Shown piece by piece: positions 8,311-16,563 of a stretch of DNA of 34,725 nucleotides. A program made the position numbers and the translations under genes. Origin of the DNA: Candidatus Omnitrophota bacterium (lineage in GTDB: Bacteria; Omnitrophota; Gorgyraeia; Gygaellales; Profunditerraquicolaceae). Position 1 is the stretch's first letter; the number at the start of each line of letters is the position of its first letter. The stretch spans positions 6,463 to 41,187 of the forward strand of contig JAQUKF010000001.1 of NCBI GenBank assembly GCA_028719265.1, in the 5' to 3' direction. A model generated the notes under the pieces. That model saw only the letters and a list, made by a program, of their open reading frames with translations. It was not told the origin of the DNA and did not search any database.

Positions 8311-9421
8311 TTAACGCAAGCTTTGCCTGGTGGCGTTTAACTTCAGGAAGGACTCGATAAAATCATCCAATCCTCCATCCAGCACTTTAGCGCTGTCTCC
8401 GGTTTCAAAATCCGTACGGTGATCTTTGACCAAATTATAAGGATGCAAGACATAAGAACGGATCTGGCTACCCCACTCGATCTTCTTTTTATCCAAATCC
8501 TGTTGTTTCAGTTCCGCATCCCTTTTTTCCTGCTGTGCCTCGTAAATGCGCGCCTTCAGTATCTTCAAGGCAGTCTGCTTGTTCTGATGCTGAGAGCGCT
8601 CGTTCTGGCACTGCGCTACAATTCCCGTAGGAATATGAGTAATCCTCACCGCCGAATCCGTGGTATTTACGCTCTGCCCGCCGGCGCCTTTGGACCGGTA
8701 AACGTCCACGCGCAAATCCTTTTCTTCCAGCTTGATATCCAAATCTTCTTCTATTTCTGGGATCACATCGACCGAGGCAAAAGAGGTATGCCTGCGCTTG
8801 TTGGCGTCAAAAGGGGAAATACGTACAAGCCTATGCACCCCGCGTTCCGTCTTAAGATAACCATAGGCGTAATCCCCTTCGATCAGAACGGTTACATTTT
8901 TTATCCCGGCTTCTTCCCCGGGCAGGATATCGATAACTCTGACGTTATAGCCGTGGCTGCCCGCGAATCGGCTGTACATACGCAGGAGCATTCCCGCCCA
9001 ATCACAAGATTCCGTGCCTCCGGCCCCGGCATTAATACTGAGGATGGCGCTGTTCTTGTCCAGCGGCCCTCCCAAGAGCACCTGGAATTCCAGCTTATCC
9101 GTTATCACCAAAAGACCGTCAATATTATTCTTGAGATCCAGGAGCATCTGGCGGTCATCTTCTTTAAGCAACGGGAAGATCTCTGCGAGATCCCGGTATT
9201 TACTGTAGGCCATATCCCAGGGCTCGACTGTCGCCTTTAATATCTTCAGCTCTTTAACGATCTTCTTCGGCCGGTCCGTATTATCCCAGAAGTCCGCTGC
9301 GGACATCTGTCCGGATAGGGTGTCTATCTGTTGTTTTTTGTTTTCAACGTCAAAGATAACCTCTTAAATTTTCGAGTTTTTGCCCAAGATTATCCAAACT
9401 TGTTTTAATTTCTTCAAACAT
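8311..9421 (-). CDS. prfB: Peptide chain release factor 2, with programmed +1 frameshift
   Basis: RF2 recognises UGA and UAA stop codons. The 5' open frame starts at the ATG at 9421 (Shine-Dalgarno AAGGAG at 9428-9433) and encodes 23 residues beginning MFEEIKTSLDNLG and ending LRGYL. It then meets an in-frame TGA at 9350-9352. A +1 shift there joins GAC and the long frame (DVENKKQQ...), giving 369 aa in total, the usual RF2 length. The long frame has the stop-recognition motif SPF (RISPFDANKRR) and the peptidyl-hydrolysis motif GGQ (KGAGGQSVN). The zero-frame start agrees with RF2 N-termini, so this is the autoregulatory frameshift and not an error. secA and lnt follow closely in the same operon. 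Confidence 0.96.
9349..9364 (-). promoter_or_regulatory. prfB +1 programmed frameshift site
   Basis: On minus the sequence is AGAGGTTATCTTTGAC. The slippery CTT is followed by TGA and C (a weak termination context), and the AGAGG just upstream is the internal Shine-Dalgarno-like stimulator. This matches the classical prfB signal (AGGGGG TAT CTT TGA C in E. coli). When RF2 is scarce, ribosomes pause at UGA and slip to the +1 frame, restoring RF2. Confidence 0.95.
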
Positions 9422-9466
9422 ACATATCTCCTTATCTAACCCGCATCTTGCCTGAAAAAAACCGGT

Positions 9467-10537
9467 TTATTTTCTTATCCCCCTGAGGGACAATATGAAT
9501 TCGTCACGATTGTCCGCGGCGCCGGCTGCATCTTCCTCGCTGATCTTGCCGTCCTTAACCAGCTTGACCAGAGATTGGCTGAATGACTGCATGCCGAATA
9601 TCGCCCCGTCTTCGATAAACTGGGGTATCTCCCATACCTTGCCTTCGCGGATCAGGCGGCTGATGGTAGGGGTCAAAAGCATGACCTCATAAGCAGGGAT
9701 ACGCCCCGAGCCGTCCTTGGCAGGCACCAGGCGCAAGGAAATTACTCCTTTCAACAAGGACGCTAACTGGTTTCTTGCCTCCTGGTGCTGATGGGGAGGA
9801 TAAAGGTTGATCAGTCTCTCGACGCTCTGGGCGGCGTTAATCGTATGCAGGGTGCTTAAAACCAACACTCCCGTTTCTGCGGCGGTAATCGCGCTGGAAA
9901 CGGTCTCGTAATCGCAGATATTGCCGATGAACATCACGTCCGGGCTCTGCAAGGTAAAAGAACGCAAGGCCACCGCATAAGAAGCGACATCTAACCCTAG
10001 CTCCCTCTGGTTAATAATAGACTGCTTGTCCTCAAAGGTAAATTCGATAGGTTCTTCGGCAGTCAGGATATGCTTCTTGGAATTGCTGTTTATGTACTCT
10101 ATCATGCTGGCGATAGTCGTGGATTTCCCGCTACCCATACTTCCGGTCAGAAGCACGAGTCCGCGCGTCTCAAGGGAAAGTTTTTTTAAAATTTCCGCCG
10201 GCAGATTCAACTCCTCAAAAGTAGATATATGATTGCGCACGTTCCTGATGACAATGGAAGGCCAATTCCTTTGCATGAAGATACTCACCCGGAAACGCCG
10301 GCCGAATTCTTCAAGGTAAACGGCAAAATCCACATCCATCTTGTTCCTGAAAATATCAAGCTGTTTGAAATTTGCCAGTTGGTGGGTAGCGAGCATGACA
10401 TCCTCTACGCTCAAGATATGGTCTCCCATATGTACGATCTTGCCGTCAATGCGCAGGCGCGGCGTGCCTCCCGCCCGGTAGAACAGGTCCGAACCGCCTC
10501 TGGCTACCATCTCCTGCATCAATTTCTTGATATCCAT
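9467..10537 (-). CDS. PilT-like type IV pilus ATPase with degenerate Walker B
   Basis: 356-aa member of the PilT/PilU branch of secretion ATPases, which power pilus retraction at the inner membrane. N-terminal PAS-like half with SDLFYRAGGTPRLRIDGK; Walker A GSMGSGKST at 132-140; the Asp-box position reads AEEPIEF (normally EDPIE); the His-box region reads STLHTINAAQSVERL. The Walker B stretch reads PDVMFIGNICDYET where active PilT has GE(M/V)RD. The catalytic Glu is Asn206 and the following Arg is Cys, so ATP hydrolysis is probably impaired, and it may act as a partner of a true PilT elsewhere. The start is the ATG at 10537, preceded by GGAGGG 4 bases upstream. A structured intergenic region lies ahead of it. 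comEA/comEC in this window make a DNA-uptake role plausible. Confidence 0.85.
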   Translation of the reverse strand: MDIKKLMQEMVARGGSDLFYRAGGTPRLRIDGKIVHMGDHILSVEDVMLATHQLANFKQLDIFRNKMDVDFAVYLEEFGRRFRVSIFMQRNWPSIVIRNVRNHISTFEELNLPAEILKKLSLETRGLVLLTGSMGSGKSTTIASMIEYINSNSKKHILTAEEPIEFTFEDKQSIINQRELGLDVASYAVALRSFTLQSPDVMFIGNICDYETVSSAITAAETGVLVLSTLHTINAAQSVERLINLYPPHQHQEARNQLASLLKGVISLRLVPAKDGSGRIPAYEVMLLTPTISRLIREGKVWEIPQFIEDGAIFGMQSFSQSLVKLVKDGKISEEDAAGAADNRDEFILSLRGIRK

Positions 10538-10574
10538 TTTACCCTCCACAAGGTATCTTCAAGGATGAGTTTCG

Positions 10575-10622
10575 CCTGCCGGCAAAAGAAACAAACCGGG
10601 CCGCGGAAGGCCCTCCGGCAGG
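10575..10622 (-). terminator. Nested inverted repeat between glycosyltransferase and pilT-like gene; probable terminator/leader hairpin
   Basis: Outer arms CCTGCCGG (10575-10582) and CCGGCAGG (10615-10622) enclose inner arms GGGCC (10598-10602) and GGCCC (10609-10613). Read on minus, the inner hairpin is followed by GGTTTGTTTCTTTT, as expected of an intrinsic terminator for the glycosyltransferase operon. A perfect TATAAT on minus (10641-10646) overlaps the glycosyltransferase stop, but I find no convincing -35. If it is a promoter, this hairpin is the 5' leader of the pilT-like mRNA and could be an attenuator. Confidence 0.5.
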
Positions 10623-10641
10623 AAAACCATTATTCGCTAGA

Positions 10642-12135
10642 TTATAGCACTTTATTGCCTTTTAATGTAGGATTAAATTCCATGTACCTTGCAAACATGA
10701 GCCTGCTTTGGGCGTCTATCGCCGGAGAAGAACCGAGGAGCAACACGATGGCCGGTACAAAAAACCACTCCAGGAGCAAAAGCACATTCTTAAGCCAGCT
10801 GACGCCTTTTGGCCTTGGGGGTAAGATTGTCCAGCTCAAGAATATCCAAGTAAGGCTGGTAAACAAGGTAAACTGGAATAATAACCCCGTGATCTTCGGA
10901 AGGTTATAGGCGATAGCCATCTGGCTGAACAACCTGCCTCCGAAGAATATAGGCAGAGGGCCGATGACCATCAGGATAACCGCCCAAACCGCCCAGCTGA
11001 CATGGCTTTCCAGGAGATTGAACGACCTCCTCAGCTTCTTTAAAAGAGGGATTTCCCTGTTTTCCATAAAGCCTTCCGCCACAAAGGGAAAATTCTCCAC
11101 CCCCCAGGCCCAACGCCTCTTCTGCTTGTATTGCACGACTATGGTCTTCCAGATGTTGCTGGAATAAGCCACATCCATGGAAACCGTGATATACAGGGGG
11201 ACTACGCGGTAGTCGCCGTTGTAGTGCAGAAAACTTTTCCAGTAAATTACCGAATCATCCGAAATCATGTTAGTCGGCCAATAACCTACCTCAACCAGCG
11301 TCTTGAAACTCATGCTATGGCTGGAAAAAGTAACGAATTTCTCAAGCCGCATGCTGTCGATCATCTGGCAGAAAGAGCTGCTGATCTCAACCAGCCTGGC
11401 GAAAGACGGCGCCTGCCAGATATTATTGTTATAGACCGGCATCGGCTGATAGCTTGCCTGATGCGGTTTCTCCGAAGTCAAGAAATGATAGCTCAGGCAA
11501 CCGAAATACTCCGGATCCACGCAGGTATCCGCATCAAAACAGGATACTACCACGTGTTCGCATCCGATCCTGCGGGCATCGATAAGTTTTTTGGCTGCCC
11601 CGGCCGCCCAGGAGGCGTTGGCGCCTTTGGTGCGCCCCTCGCCCGGAAGGTTATCCGGGTGGTAGGTGGATAAATAAGAACCAAATTTGGCGCTGAATTC
11701 CTTCTCCAGCGCCAAGGCGTTATCGTAAGCACGGGGCGATCTTTCTTCAAAAGCCATGACCACGATAAACTTCTCCTTAGGATAGTGACTGGCGCTTAAA
11801 GCCTCAAGCGACGGACGCAAGACCTCCAGACCCTCGTTATAAACCGGGAATATGACCAGTTGGTATAAATCCTGCCAGCCTTTTCCGGCAGGCAGGCTCA
11901 AACAAAGCCCCAGCCAATCCTTGCCTCTCTGCCGGGAGATGCGGTGATGCGCCATGATCAAAAGCGTGGTCAAATAAATCGTACGGATAATCCAGTAGAA
12001 ATCAAAACTGATGATCAGAATAGCGCTGGCGACCGGATACGCGACCGAAAGCGCAATGAGTGAGATGATTATGCCCCAGGATAACGCGCCGGGAATAATC
12101 TCAAAAGCTCGCTTTAAAATTATGGCTTTCTTCAT
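10642..12135 (-). CDS. Membrane-bound family 2 glycosyltransferase
   Basis: 497 aa. Two membrane segments at the N terminus (about 10-60), a cytoplasmic GT-A domain, and three to four membrane segments at the C terminus (about 380-480). This is the layout of processive or polyprenol-linked GT2 enzymes such as cellulose synthase-like proteins. The catalytic signature is visible: FDADTCVDPEYF (the DxD that holds the nucleotide-sugar metal), the SDDS acceptor-site acidic pair, and the KQKRRWAWG motif (Q/KxxRRW). Donor sugar and acceptor cannot be read from sequence. It follows the PEGA gene with a 35-base overlap; AAAGG just before the ATG at 12135 serves as a weak Shine-Dalgarno. Likely role in envelope polysaccharide synthesis. 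Confidence 0.85.
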   Translation of the reverse strand: MKKAIILKRAFEIIPGALSWGIIISLIALSVAYPVASAILIISFDFYWIIRTIYLTTLLIMAHHRISRQRGKDWLGLCLSLPAGKGWQDLYQLVIFPVYNEGLEVLRPSLEALSASHYPKEKFIVVMAFEERSPRAYDNALALEKEFSAKFGSYLSTYHPDNLPGEGRTKGANASWAAGAAKKLIDARRIGCEHVVVSCFDADTCVDPEYFGCLSYHFLTSEKPHQASYQPMPVYNNNIWQAPSFARLVEISSSFCQMIDSMRLEKFVTFSSHSMSFKTLVEVGYWPTNMISDDSVIYWKSFLHYNGDYRVVPLYITVSMDVAYSSNIWKTIVVQYKQKRRWAWGVENFPFVAEGFMENREIPLLKKLRRSFNLLESHVSWAVWAVILMVIGPLPIFFGGRLFSQMAIAYNLPKITGLLFQFTLFTSLTWIFLSWTILPPRPKGVSWLKNVLLLLEWFFVPAIVLLLGSSPAIDAQSRLMFARYMEFNPTLKGNKVL

Positions 12136-13084
12136 TTGCCTTTTTCATTAACCTTTCCAGTAAATAAAGCTCGGGGCTCAACTCCAGCTTGTACAGATTG
12201 TTATAAAGCGATCCGTCGGACCCCCTCTGAGTATCGCTGAAATAAAGCACCTGGCGTTTGTCGTCGTAAAATGCCTCCCTGGCTTCCTTATTCAGCTGTA
12301 CCAGGTTCACCGCCCTGGCCAGCGCCCTGGCCTCGATCACCGCAACGTGCTTATCGGTCAGAACTATCAGATGATAACTATCCGAATGCCAGAAAACCCT
12401 GATTATCTCTTCCCGGCGGCAATCCAGCGATATAGAGGAATCCGAGTACATATAATCGTCCTGATTGTCGAGAAAGACCACGCCGATCTGACGGGAATTG
12501 AAAATAAACATTTTGTCCTTATCCGGGGATATTCCCCAACCGTCGATCCTGCCGAATTTATCGGGAAGGCTGGCGATATCCTCAAAATTCTTACCCTCAA
12601 GGTCCGACCTGTAAACGATCCTGTTCTCCTCATCCAGATAATAAATCTTCCCTTCTTCAGTATCCGCACGAAAAGAAGAAAACCCGCTTCGGTTCAGCCT
12701 TTCTAAGTCCGGCCGCAAAGGAAAAAGGATTACCTTGTCTATACGGCTGACCTTGCCTGCCTCCACGTCCACCTCCGATCTCCAGGGGTAATATTTCGTA
12801 AGGGTCAAGGTAATCCTGTAAACCCCGGGGATGAGCTCCTGTATGCTCATCGGGGTTTTCTCGCAAAGGGGTTGGCCGTTAAGGTATACATTGGCCCCTT
12901 CCGGCTGGGTCTTGATATAGATAAGCCCTGTTTTGACGAACCCTAAAGAACTCCTGTTGAATTTGTAACCTAAGGCAAACAGCAGGATCAATGGCAGCCC
13001 GCAGAAGAACAAAAACAGGCTCAGATAAAACAGGAGGCTTCTTACTTTTTGAAAAGCCCGATCGCTTTTTAACCAGTTAGGCAT
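12101..13084 (-). CDS. PEGA-domain protein with single N-terminal membrane anchor
   Basis: 327 aa. A single strong membrane segment lies at about residues 16-42, then a PEGA domain at about 50-120 beginning IYIKTQPEGANVYLNGQPL, where the P-E-G-A tetrapeptide that names the family is present. The remaining 200 residues contain repeated short strands such as GKIYYLDEENRIVYRSD and DKMFIFNSRQIGVVFLD, suggesting an incomplete beta-propeller-like sensor or scaffold facing the periplasm. No catalytic residues are evident. It overlaps the glycosyltransferase by 35 bases and the alkyltransferase gene by 16, so translation is tightly coupled. Function is unknown; a scaffold for envelope polysaccharide assembly with the next gene is inference. 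Confidence 0.75.
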   Translation of the reverse strand: MPNWLKSDRAFQKVRSLLFYLSLFLFFCGLPLILLFALGYKFNRSSLGFVKTGLIYIKTQPEGANVYLNGQPLCEKTPMSIQELIPGVYRITLTLTKYYPWRSEVDVEAGKVSRIDKVILFPLRPDLERLNRSGFSSFRADTEEGKIYYLDEENRIVYRSDLEGKNFEDIASLPDKFGRIDGWGISPDKDKMFIFNSRQIGVVFLDNQDDYMYSDSSISLDCRREEIIRVFWHSDSYHLIVLTDKHVAVIEARALARAVNLVQLNKEAREAFYDDKRQVLYFSDTQRGSDGSLYNNLYKLELSPELYLLERLMKKANEESHNFKASF

Positions 13085-13341
13085 TTAGCTAGCTCTCTTT
13101 CCAGATCCAGAAGAAGTTTCTTTTGCCTGCTGCCGAACGCATAGCCGCCTATATGCTTATCGCTCTTTACCACGCGATGACAGGGTATGATCAAAGGATA
13201 AGGATTACGCTTGAGGATTTGTCCTACCGCCCTGCAGGCGCGCGCCGAACCTGCCTTCCGCGCCACCCACTTATAACTGCGCACCTGACCTAAGGGGATA
13301 CTTAAAACCGCTTTATACACTTTGGCCGCAAATGGTGTCAC
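13069..13341 (-). CDS. Minimal O6-alkylguanine-DNA alkyltransferase (MGMT C-terminal domain)
   Basis: 90 aa, only the DNA-binding/catalytic domain of the MGMT/Ogt family, without the usual N-terminal domain. The active-site motif IPCHRVV is intact, with acceptor Cys54; Tyr23 (VRSYKWVA), the Arg finger Arg37 (ACRAVG) and Glu81 correspond to the flipping and proton-relay residues of MGMT. Alkyltransferase-like (ATL) proteins of the same size have Trp in place of this Cys, so this one may still transfer alkyl groups to itself. Its ATG overlaps the stop of the short uvrC as ATGA, which suggests joint production with a nucleotide-excision repair nuclease and fits the ATL idea of handing bulky lesions to NER. 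Confidence 0.85.
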   Translation of the reverse strand: MTPFAAKVYKAVLSIPLGQVRSYKWVARKAGSARACRAVGQILKRNPYPLIIPCHRVVKSDKHIGGYAFGSRQKKLLLDLERELAKCLTG

Positions 13342-14579
13342 CTGCCGATCATCTCCTTCCTGCGCAAAAGCAGATGGTAGCTTAGGGCAAACCTGTGGGC
13401 CTCGTCACGTACGCGGCGGATAAGGTTTAGGGCCGGGGTATCGTAAGGAAAATTCAAGACGCCCTCCTTTTCACTACTATACACAAGCTCCTCCTTTTTG
13501 GCAATGCTGGCCAGCGGCAGCCTAAGACCCAGCCCCCTGACCTGCTTTAAAGCAGCCAAAAGATGCCCCTTGCCTCCGTCGATAAGCAGGAGATCCGGCA
13601 TAGCCGCCTTTTCCCTGAGCAGGCGGCTGTAGCGCCGGCGCACTACCTCTGCCAGCATTTTATAATCGTCGATACCCGCAATATACCTTATGCGGTAACG
13701 GCGGTAATTATTTTTATCCGGATTCCCCCGGCAGAAGCTCACCATGGAACCGACCGCCTGGCGGCCGGAAATATTGGATATGTCAAACCCCTCGATGCGC
13801 TCGGGCAACCTGTTTAAGCCCAGCCTATTCTTCAAATCCTCCAGCTCGCTTTTGCGGTTAACCCCGCTTAATCCGGCGGCAAGCTCGGCCAGGACGGAAA
13901 TTTGGTCGCGTATCTCGGCTGCAGCCTCAAAATCCCTTTCGCTGGATTTATTATGCATTAGATGGCTCAGCCTGCGGACCAAAAAATCCACCCTCCCCTC
14001 CAGGACCAACGCGATATTGTCGATGTTTAGGGCATATTCTTTGCGTCCGGGCCTGCGTACGCAGGGAGCCGGACATAGCCCTATCCTTCCGTATACACAT
14101 ATCTTTTTGGGGAGAGAACGGCAGGAACGGTATGGGAAGCTGCGCCGGATTATCCTTAAGGCCTCCTTTAGAAGCTTAGCGTTAGTATAGGGGCCGATAT
14201 ATCTAGCGGAAGGGTCGGATTTTTTGCGCGTAATGCTTATTGCCGGAAAATCACCGGAAGAAATCTTTACCAACGGGAAGCTTTTGTCATCGCGCAGGGA
14301 AACATTGTAACGGGGCTTAAATTTACGGATAAGGCTGGCTTCCAGCAGAAGGGCCATTGCCTCATTAGGGCACAGCTTGAATTCAATATCGGAAACCCTG
14401 TTCATTAAAGCAAGGGTCTTGTTATCCAAAAACCTGGAGAGATAGCTTGATAATCTTTTTCTTAAGGAATTGGCCTTTCCTACATAAACGATCTCTCCTT
14501 CTGCGTCACGCATCAAATACACCCCCGGAGACTCCGGGGCGGAAGAAACCTTGTCTTTCAGTGCCTTCGAATAATCCAT
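13338..14579 (-). CDS. uvrC: Short UvrC-type excision nuclease lacking the HhH tail
   Basis: 413 aa compared with about 600 for standard UvrC. In order: GIY-YIG nuclease (residues 15-95; GVYLMRD, IVYVGKANSLRKRL, Glu80) for the 3' incision; four cysteines at 153, 161, 169 and 173 in the pattern of the UvrC Fe-S cluster; a UVR motif (about 200-236) for UvrB contact; an RNase H-like endonuclease for the 5' incision (Asp266 in GFDISNISG, Asp334 in LLIDGGKGHL, His395 in DEAHRFAL). It stops just after that motif, so the C-terminal double helix-hairpin-helix is missing. Both catalytic centres look intact. The ATG at 14579 has AAGGA 7 bases upstream. Loss of HhH may shift lesion specificity or be compensated by a partner. 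Confidence 0.88.
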   Translation of the reverse strand: MDYSKALKDKVSSAPESPGVYLMRDAEGEIVYVGKANSLRKRLSSYLSRFLDNKTLALMNRVSDIEFKLCPNEAMALLLEASLIRKFKPRYNVSLRDDKSFPLVKISSGDFPAISITRKKSDPSARYIGPYTNAKLLKEALRIIRRSFPYRSCRSLPKKICVYGRIGLCPAPCVRRPGRKEYALNIDNIALVLEGRVDFLVRRLSHLMHNKSSERDFEAAAEIRDQISVLAELAAGLSGVNRKSELEDLKNRLGLNRLPERIEGFDISNISGRQAVGSMVSFCRGNPDKNNYRRYRIRYIAGIDDYKMLAEVVRRRYSRLLREKAAMPDLLLIDGGKGHLLAALKQVRGLGLRLPLASIAKKEELVYSSEKEGVLNFPYDTPALNLIRRVRDEAHRFALSYHLLLRRKEMIGR

Positions 14580-14613
14580 GGATTTATCCTTATTCCGGAC
14601 CTTGTTGTTATAT

Positions 14614-16155
14614 CTAATTCCTTAAGGACAGCCAGCGTATAATCTCTCTTAGTTCAGTCACGCCGAAAATAAAACAAAATATGAGATATGACATGGCCGC
14701 ACAAAATAAAGCCCAACCGAGATTCAGGGCGCGGTTAACCAGAAAAGAGACGAACGCCATACACAGAGAAGCAAAGAATATGCGTAAAAAAGAGAAAAAT
14801 ATCTTCCTCTCCCCGAATCCGCCCAGGCGTTTCCCAAGGATAAAGAAAAGTACCAGGAAAGTGGCTATTCCAGAGATAGAGGTAGCCAGGGCCAGTCCCC
14901 CTATCTTTAACGGGAACATTAAAATGGAATTAAATACGATGTTCATGACAAGCGCCAAGAAAGCTGTCTTTGCGGGGGTGACCGTATCCTTAAGCGCGAA
15001 GAAACAGGCTTGCAGCAATTTTGTCCCGCCATAAGCGCATAAGCCGATGCTATAAAAAAGAAGGGCGTTGCTGGTCAAGAAGCTCGAATTAAGATCGAAT
15101 CTTCCCCCGCCAAAAAGAGTACTTACCAACGGGCGGGCAAGGACCATAAAGATCGCGCTTGCCGGCAGCATGACAAAGAATACCATGCGTATTCCCCATG
15201 AAAGGGTGGTTTTAAGCTCATCCCTCTCTTTTTCCAAAGCCTGGGTGGAGAAAGTAGGCAGGATGGCCTGCGATAAAGCATTACTGAAAATGCCTATGGG
15301 GAATTGGATAAGCCGGTAGGCAAAATATAGCACCGCCACCCCTCCGTCTCCTACTATCGTTATCAAGGAAGCGAATACGGAATCTACAAAATTATTCAGC
15401 TGGTAGATACCCGAACTGGCCAGGCGCGGGAGCATCAGCCTTTTGACCTGTTCCAGGCCGGGGTGGTGAAAATTAATAACCGGACGCACCTTAAATCCCT
15501 TCCTGCGCAGGACAGGTATCTGCACGGCCAACTGCAGCAGCCCTCCCAATAAGACCCCGCTGGCCAAACCCCTGATCCCCTCTCCAAAAAGCAGGGCGCA
15601 GACGATTATGGAAATATTTAGAAAACAGGGGGCTAGCGCCGAAACGGCAAAATTCTTGAGCGAATTCAACACCGCCGTAGCATAAGCCGCCAGTCCGATA
15701 AGCAATATATAAGGGAAGATAATCCGGTTCAACCGGATAGTCGCCTCCAGCTTATCCGGGGACGCAATGAAGCCCGGAGCAATCAGGCGCACGATCAATG
15801 GCGAAAAGATAATCCCCAGTATGGTTATGGCGCTCAATATGACCAGCAGCAGATTGAGCAGGAGGTTCGCCAGCTCCCAGAACTCTTCTTTTGAACGCTT
15901 AATACTGTATTCACTTAATACCGGCACGATTGCGGCATTGGAAGCACCCTCACCGACAAAATCCCGGAAGAGGTTTGGTATGCGGAAGGCGATAACGAAC
16001 GCCTGGGCGTACAGGTAAACCCCGAAAAGACGGGCAATGACCATATCCCTTATGAATCCCAGGAGGCGCGAGATAAGGGTGGCCAGGCTGATCACGGTCG
16101 CCGAGCGCGCGACCATCCGGTTATGACTGCCTAGTGAATATTTGCTTGTTGACAT
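14614..16155 (-). CDS. murJ: Lipid II flippase MurJ (MviN)
   Basis: 513-aa polytopic MOP-superfamily flippase that moves lipid II across the inner membrane for peptidoglycan synthesis. The N-terminal signature SRLLGFIRDMVIARLFG, VGEGASNAAIVPVLSEY and central VVLYFAYRLIQFPIGIFSNALSQAILPTFS-like region are classic MurJ, with about 14 membrane helices. The start at 16155 has no Shine-Dalgarno. On minus, CATAAT (16164-16169) lies 9 bases ahead of the ATG, with candidate -35 boxes at poor spacing, so a nearly leaderless transcript is possible. An internal Met14 is a less likely start. First gene of the run murJ-uvrC-alkyltransferase-PEGA-GT2. Confidence 0.93.
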   Translation of the reverse strand: MSTSKYSLGSHNRMVARSATVISLATLISRLLGFIRDMVIARLFGVYLYAQAFVIAFRIPNLFRDFVGEGASNAAIVPVLSEYSIKRSKEEFWELANLLLNLLLVILSAITILGIIFSPLIVRLIAPGFIASPDKLEATIRLNRIIFPYILLIGLAAYATAVLNSLKNFAVSALAPCFLNISIIVCALLFGEGIRGLASGVLLGGLLQLAVQIPVLRRKGFKVRPVINFHHPGLEQVKRLMLPRLASSGIYQLNNFVDSVFASLITIVGDGGVAVLYFAYRLIQFPIGIFSNALSQAILPTFSTQALEKERDELKTTLSWGIRMVFFVMLPASAIFMVLARPLVSTLFGGGRFDLNSSFLTSNALLFYSIGLCAYGGTKLLQACFFALKDTVTPAKTAFLALVMNIVFNSILMFPLKIGGLALATSISGIATFLVLFFILGKRLGGFGERKIFFSFLRIFFASLCMAFVSFLVNRALNLGWALFCAAMSYLIFCFIFGVTELREIIRWLSLRN

Positions 16156-16202
16156 AAATAACTAATTATGCTTTAATATACGCTTGTAAAGTTAACTGAT
16201 AT

Positions 16203-16288
16203 CCCGCTCCCTGCAAGGGATTACGCGGGTGAGCCCTTCATGGGCAAATACCCGGCCTGAAATTAACGGCCGGCACACCCTTCTGGGT
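16203..16288 (+). promoter_or_regulatory. Structured 5' leader of rpsT: four consecutive hairpins
   Basis: Between the divergent murJ and rpsT starts there are four stem-loops in 86 bases: (1) CCCGC+TCCCT (16203-16212) with AGGGA+GCGGG (16216-16229), a 10-bp stem with a 4-base bulge; (2) GCCC (16233-16236) with GGGC (16242-16245); (3) CCGGCC (16252-16257) with GGCCGG (16268-16273); (4) ACCC (16277-16280) with GGGT (16285-16288), ending directly before the AAGGAG ribosome site. This could be a ribosomal-protein autoregulatory leader. No promoter is clear to me in the gap. Confidence 0.5.
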
Positions 16289-16299
16289 AAGGAGAATAA

Positions 16300-16563
16300 A
16301 TGCCAAGGCGTAGAACATCATTAAAAAGCAATCGCGTAAACAAAAGAAGGCATACCCGTAATGTCAAAGCAAAGCTTCAACTCAAAAAAGCCATAAAGCA
16401 ATTCCAGGAATTGCTCGCCAAGAAAGATTCCGTTGAAGCCAAGAAATTCATCAGCAAGGTCTTTTCCCAGCTGGACAAGGCGGCCAAAAAGAACATCATC
16501 CATCCTGGAATGGCCAACCGGAAAAAATCCCGCTTAATGCGACGCCTGGGTAAATCCGCATAA
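16300..16563 (+). CDS. rpsT: 30S ribosomal protein S20
   Basis: 87-aa, very basic, all-helical protein bound to the 5' and 3' minor domains of 16S rRNA. Sequence and length match bS20: RRRTSLKSNRVNKRRHTRNVKAK at the N terminus (described here by its Arg/Lys pattern), AAKKNIIHPGMANRKKSRL at the end. AAGGAG with a 5-base spacer precedes the ATG at 16300. One of few plus-strand genes, with a structured leader upstream. Its 3' end overlaps the 3' end of holA on the opposite strand by 30 bases. Confidence 0.96.
   Translation: MPRRRTSLKSNRVNKRRHTRNVKAKLQLKKAIKQFQELLAKKDSVEAKKFISKVFSQLDKAAKKNIIHPGMANRKKSRLMRRLGKSA

Noticed and set aside
9349..9421. Interruption of prfB as a pseudogene or sequencing error
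   Set aside because: The stop sits in the exact RF2 frameshift context with a stimulator, and the upstream frame has a proper start and Shine-Dalgarno.
13069..13341. Small MGMT gene as an ATL protein
   Set aside because: True ATL proteins have Trp at the active position; here PCHRV keeps Cys, so it is better called a minimal alkyltransferase.
16203..16288. Hairpins upstream of rpsT as a terminator
   Set aside because: None is followed by a T-run on either strand, and the flanking genes diverge, so no transcript needs ending there.
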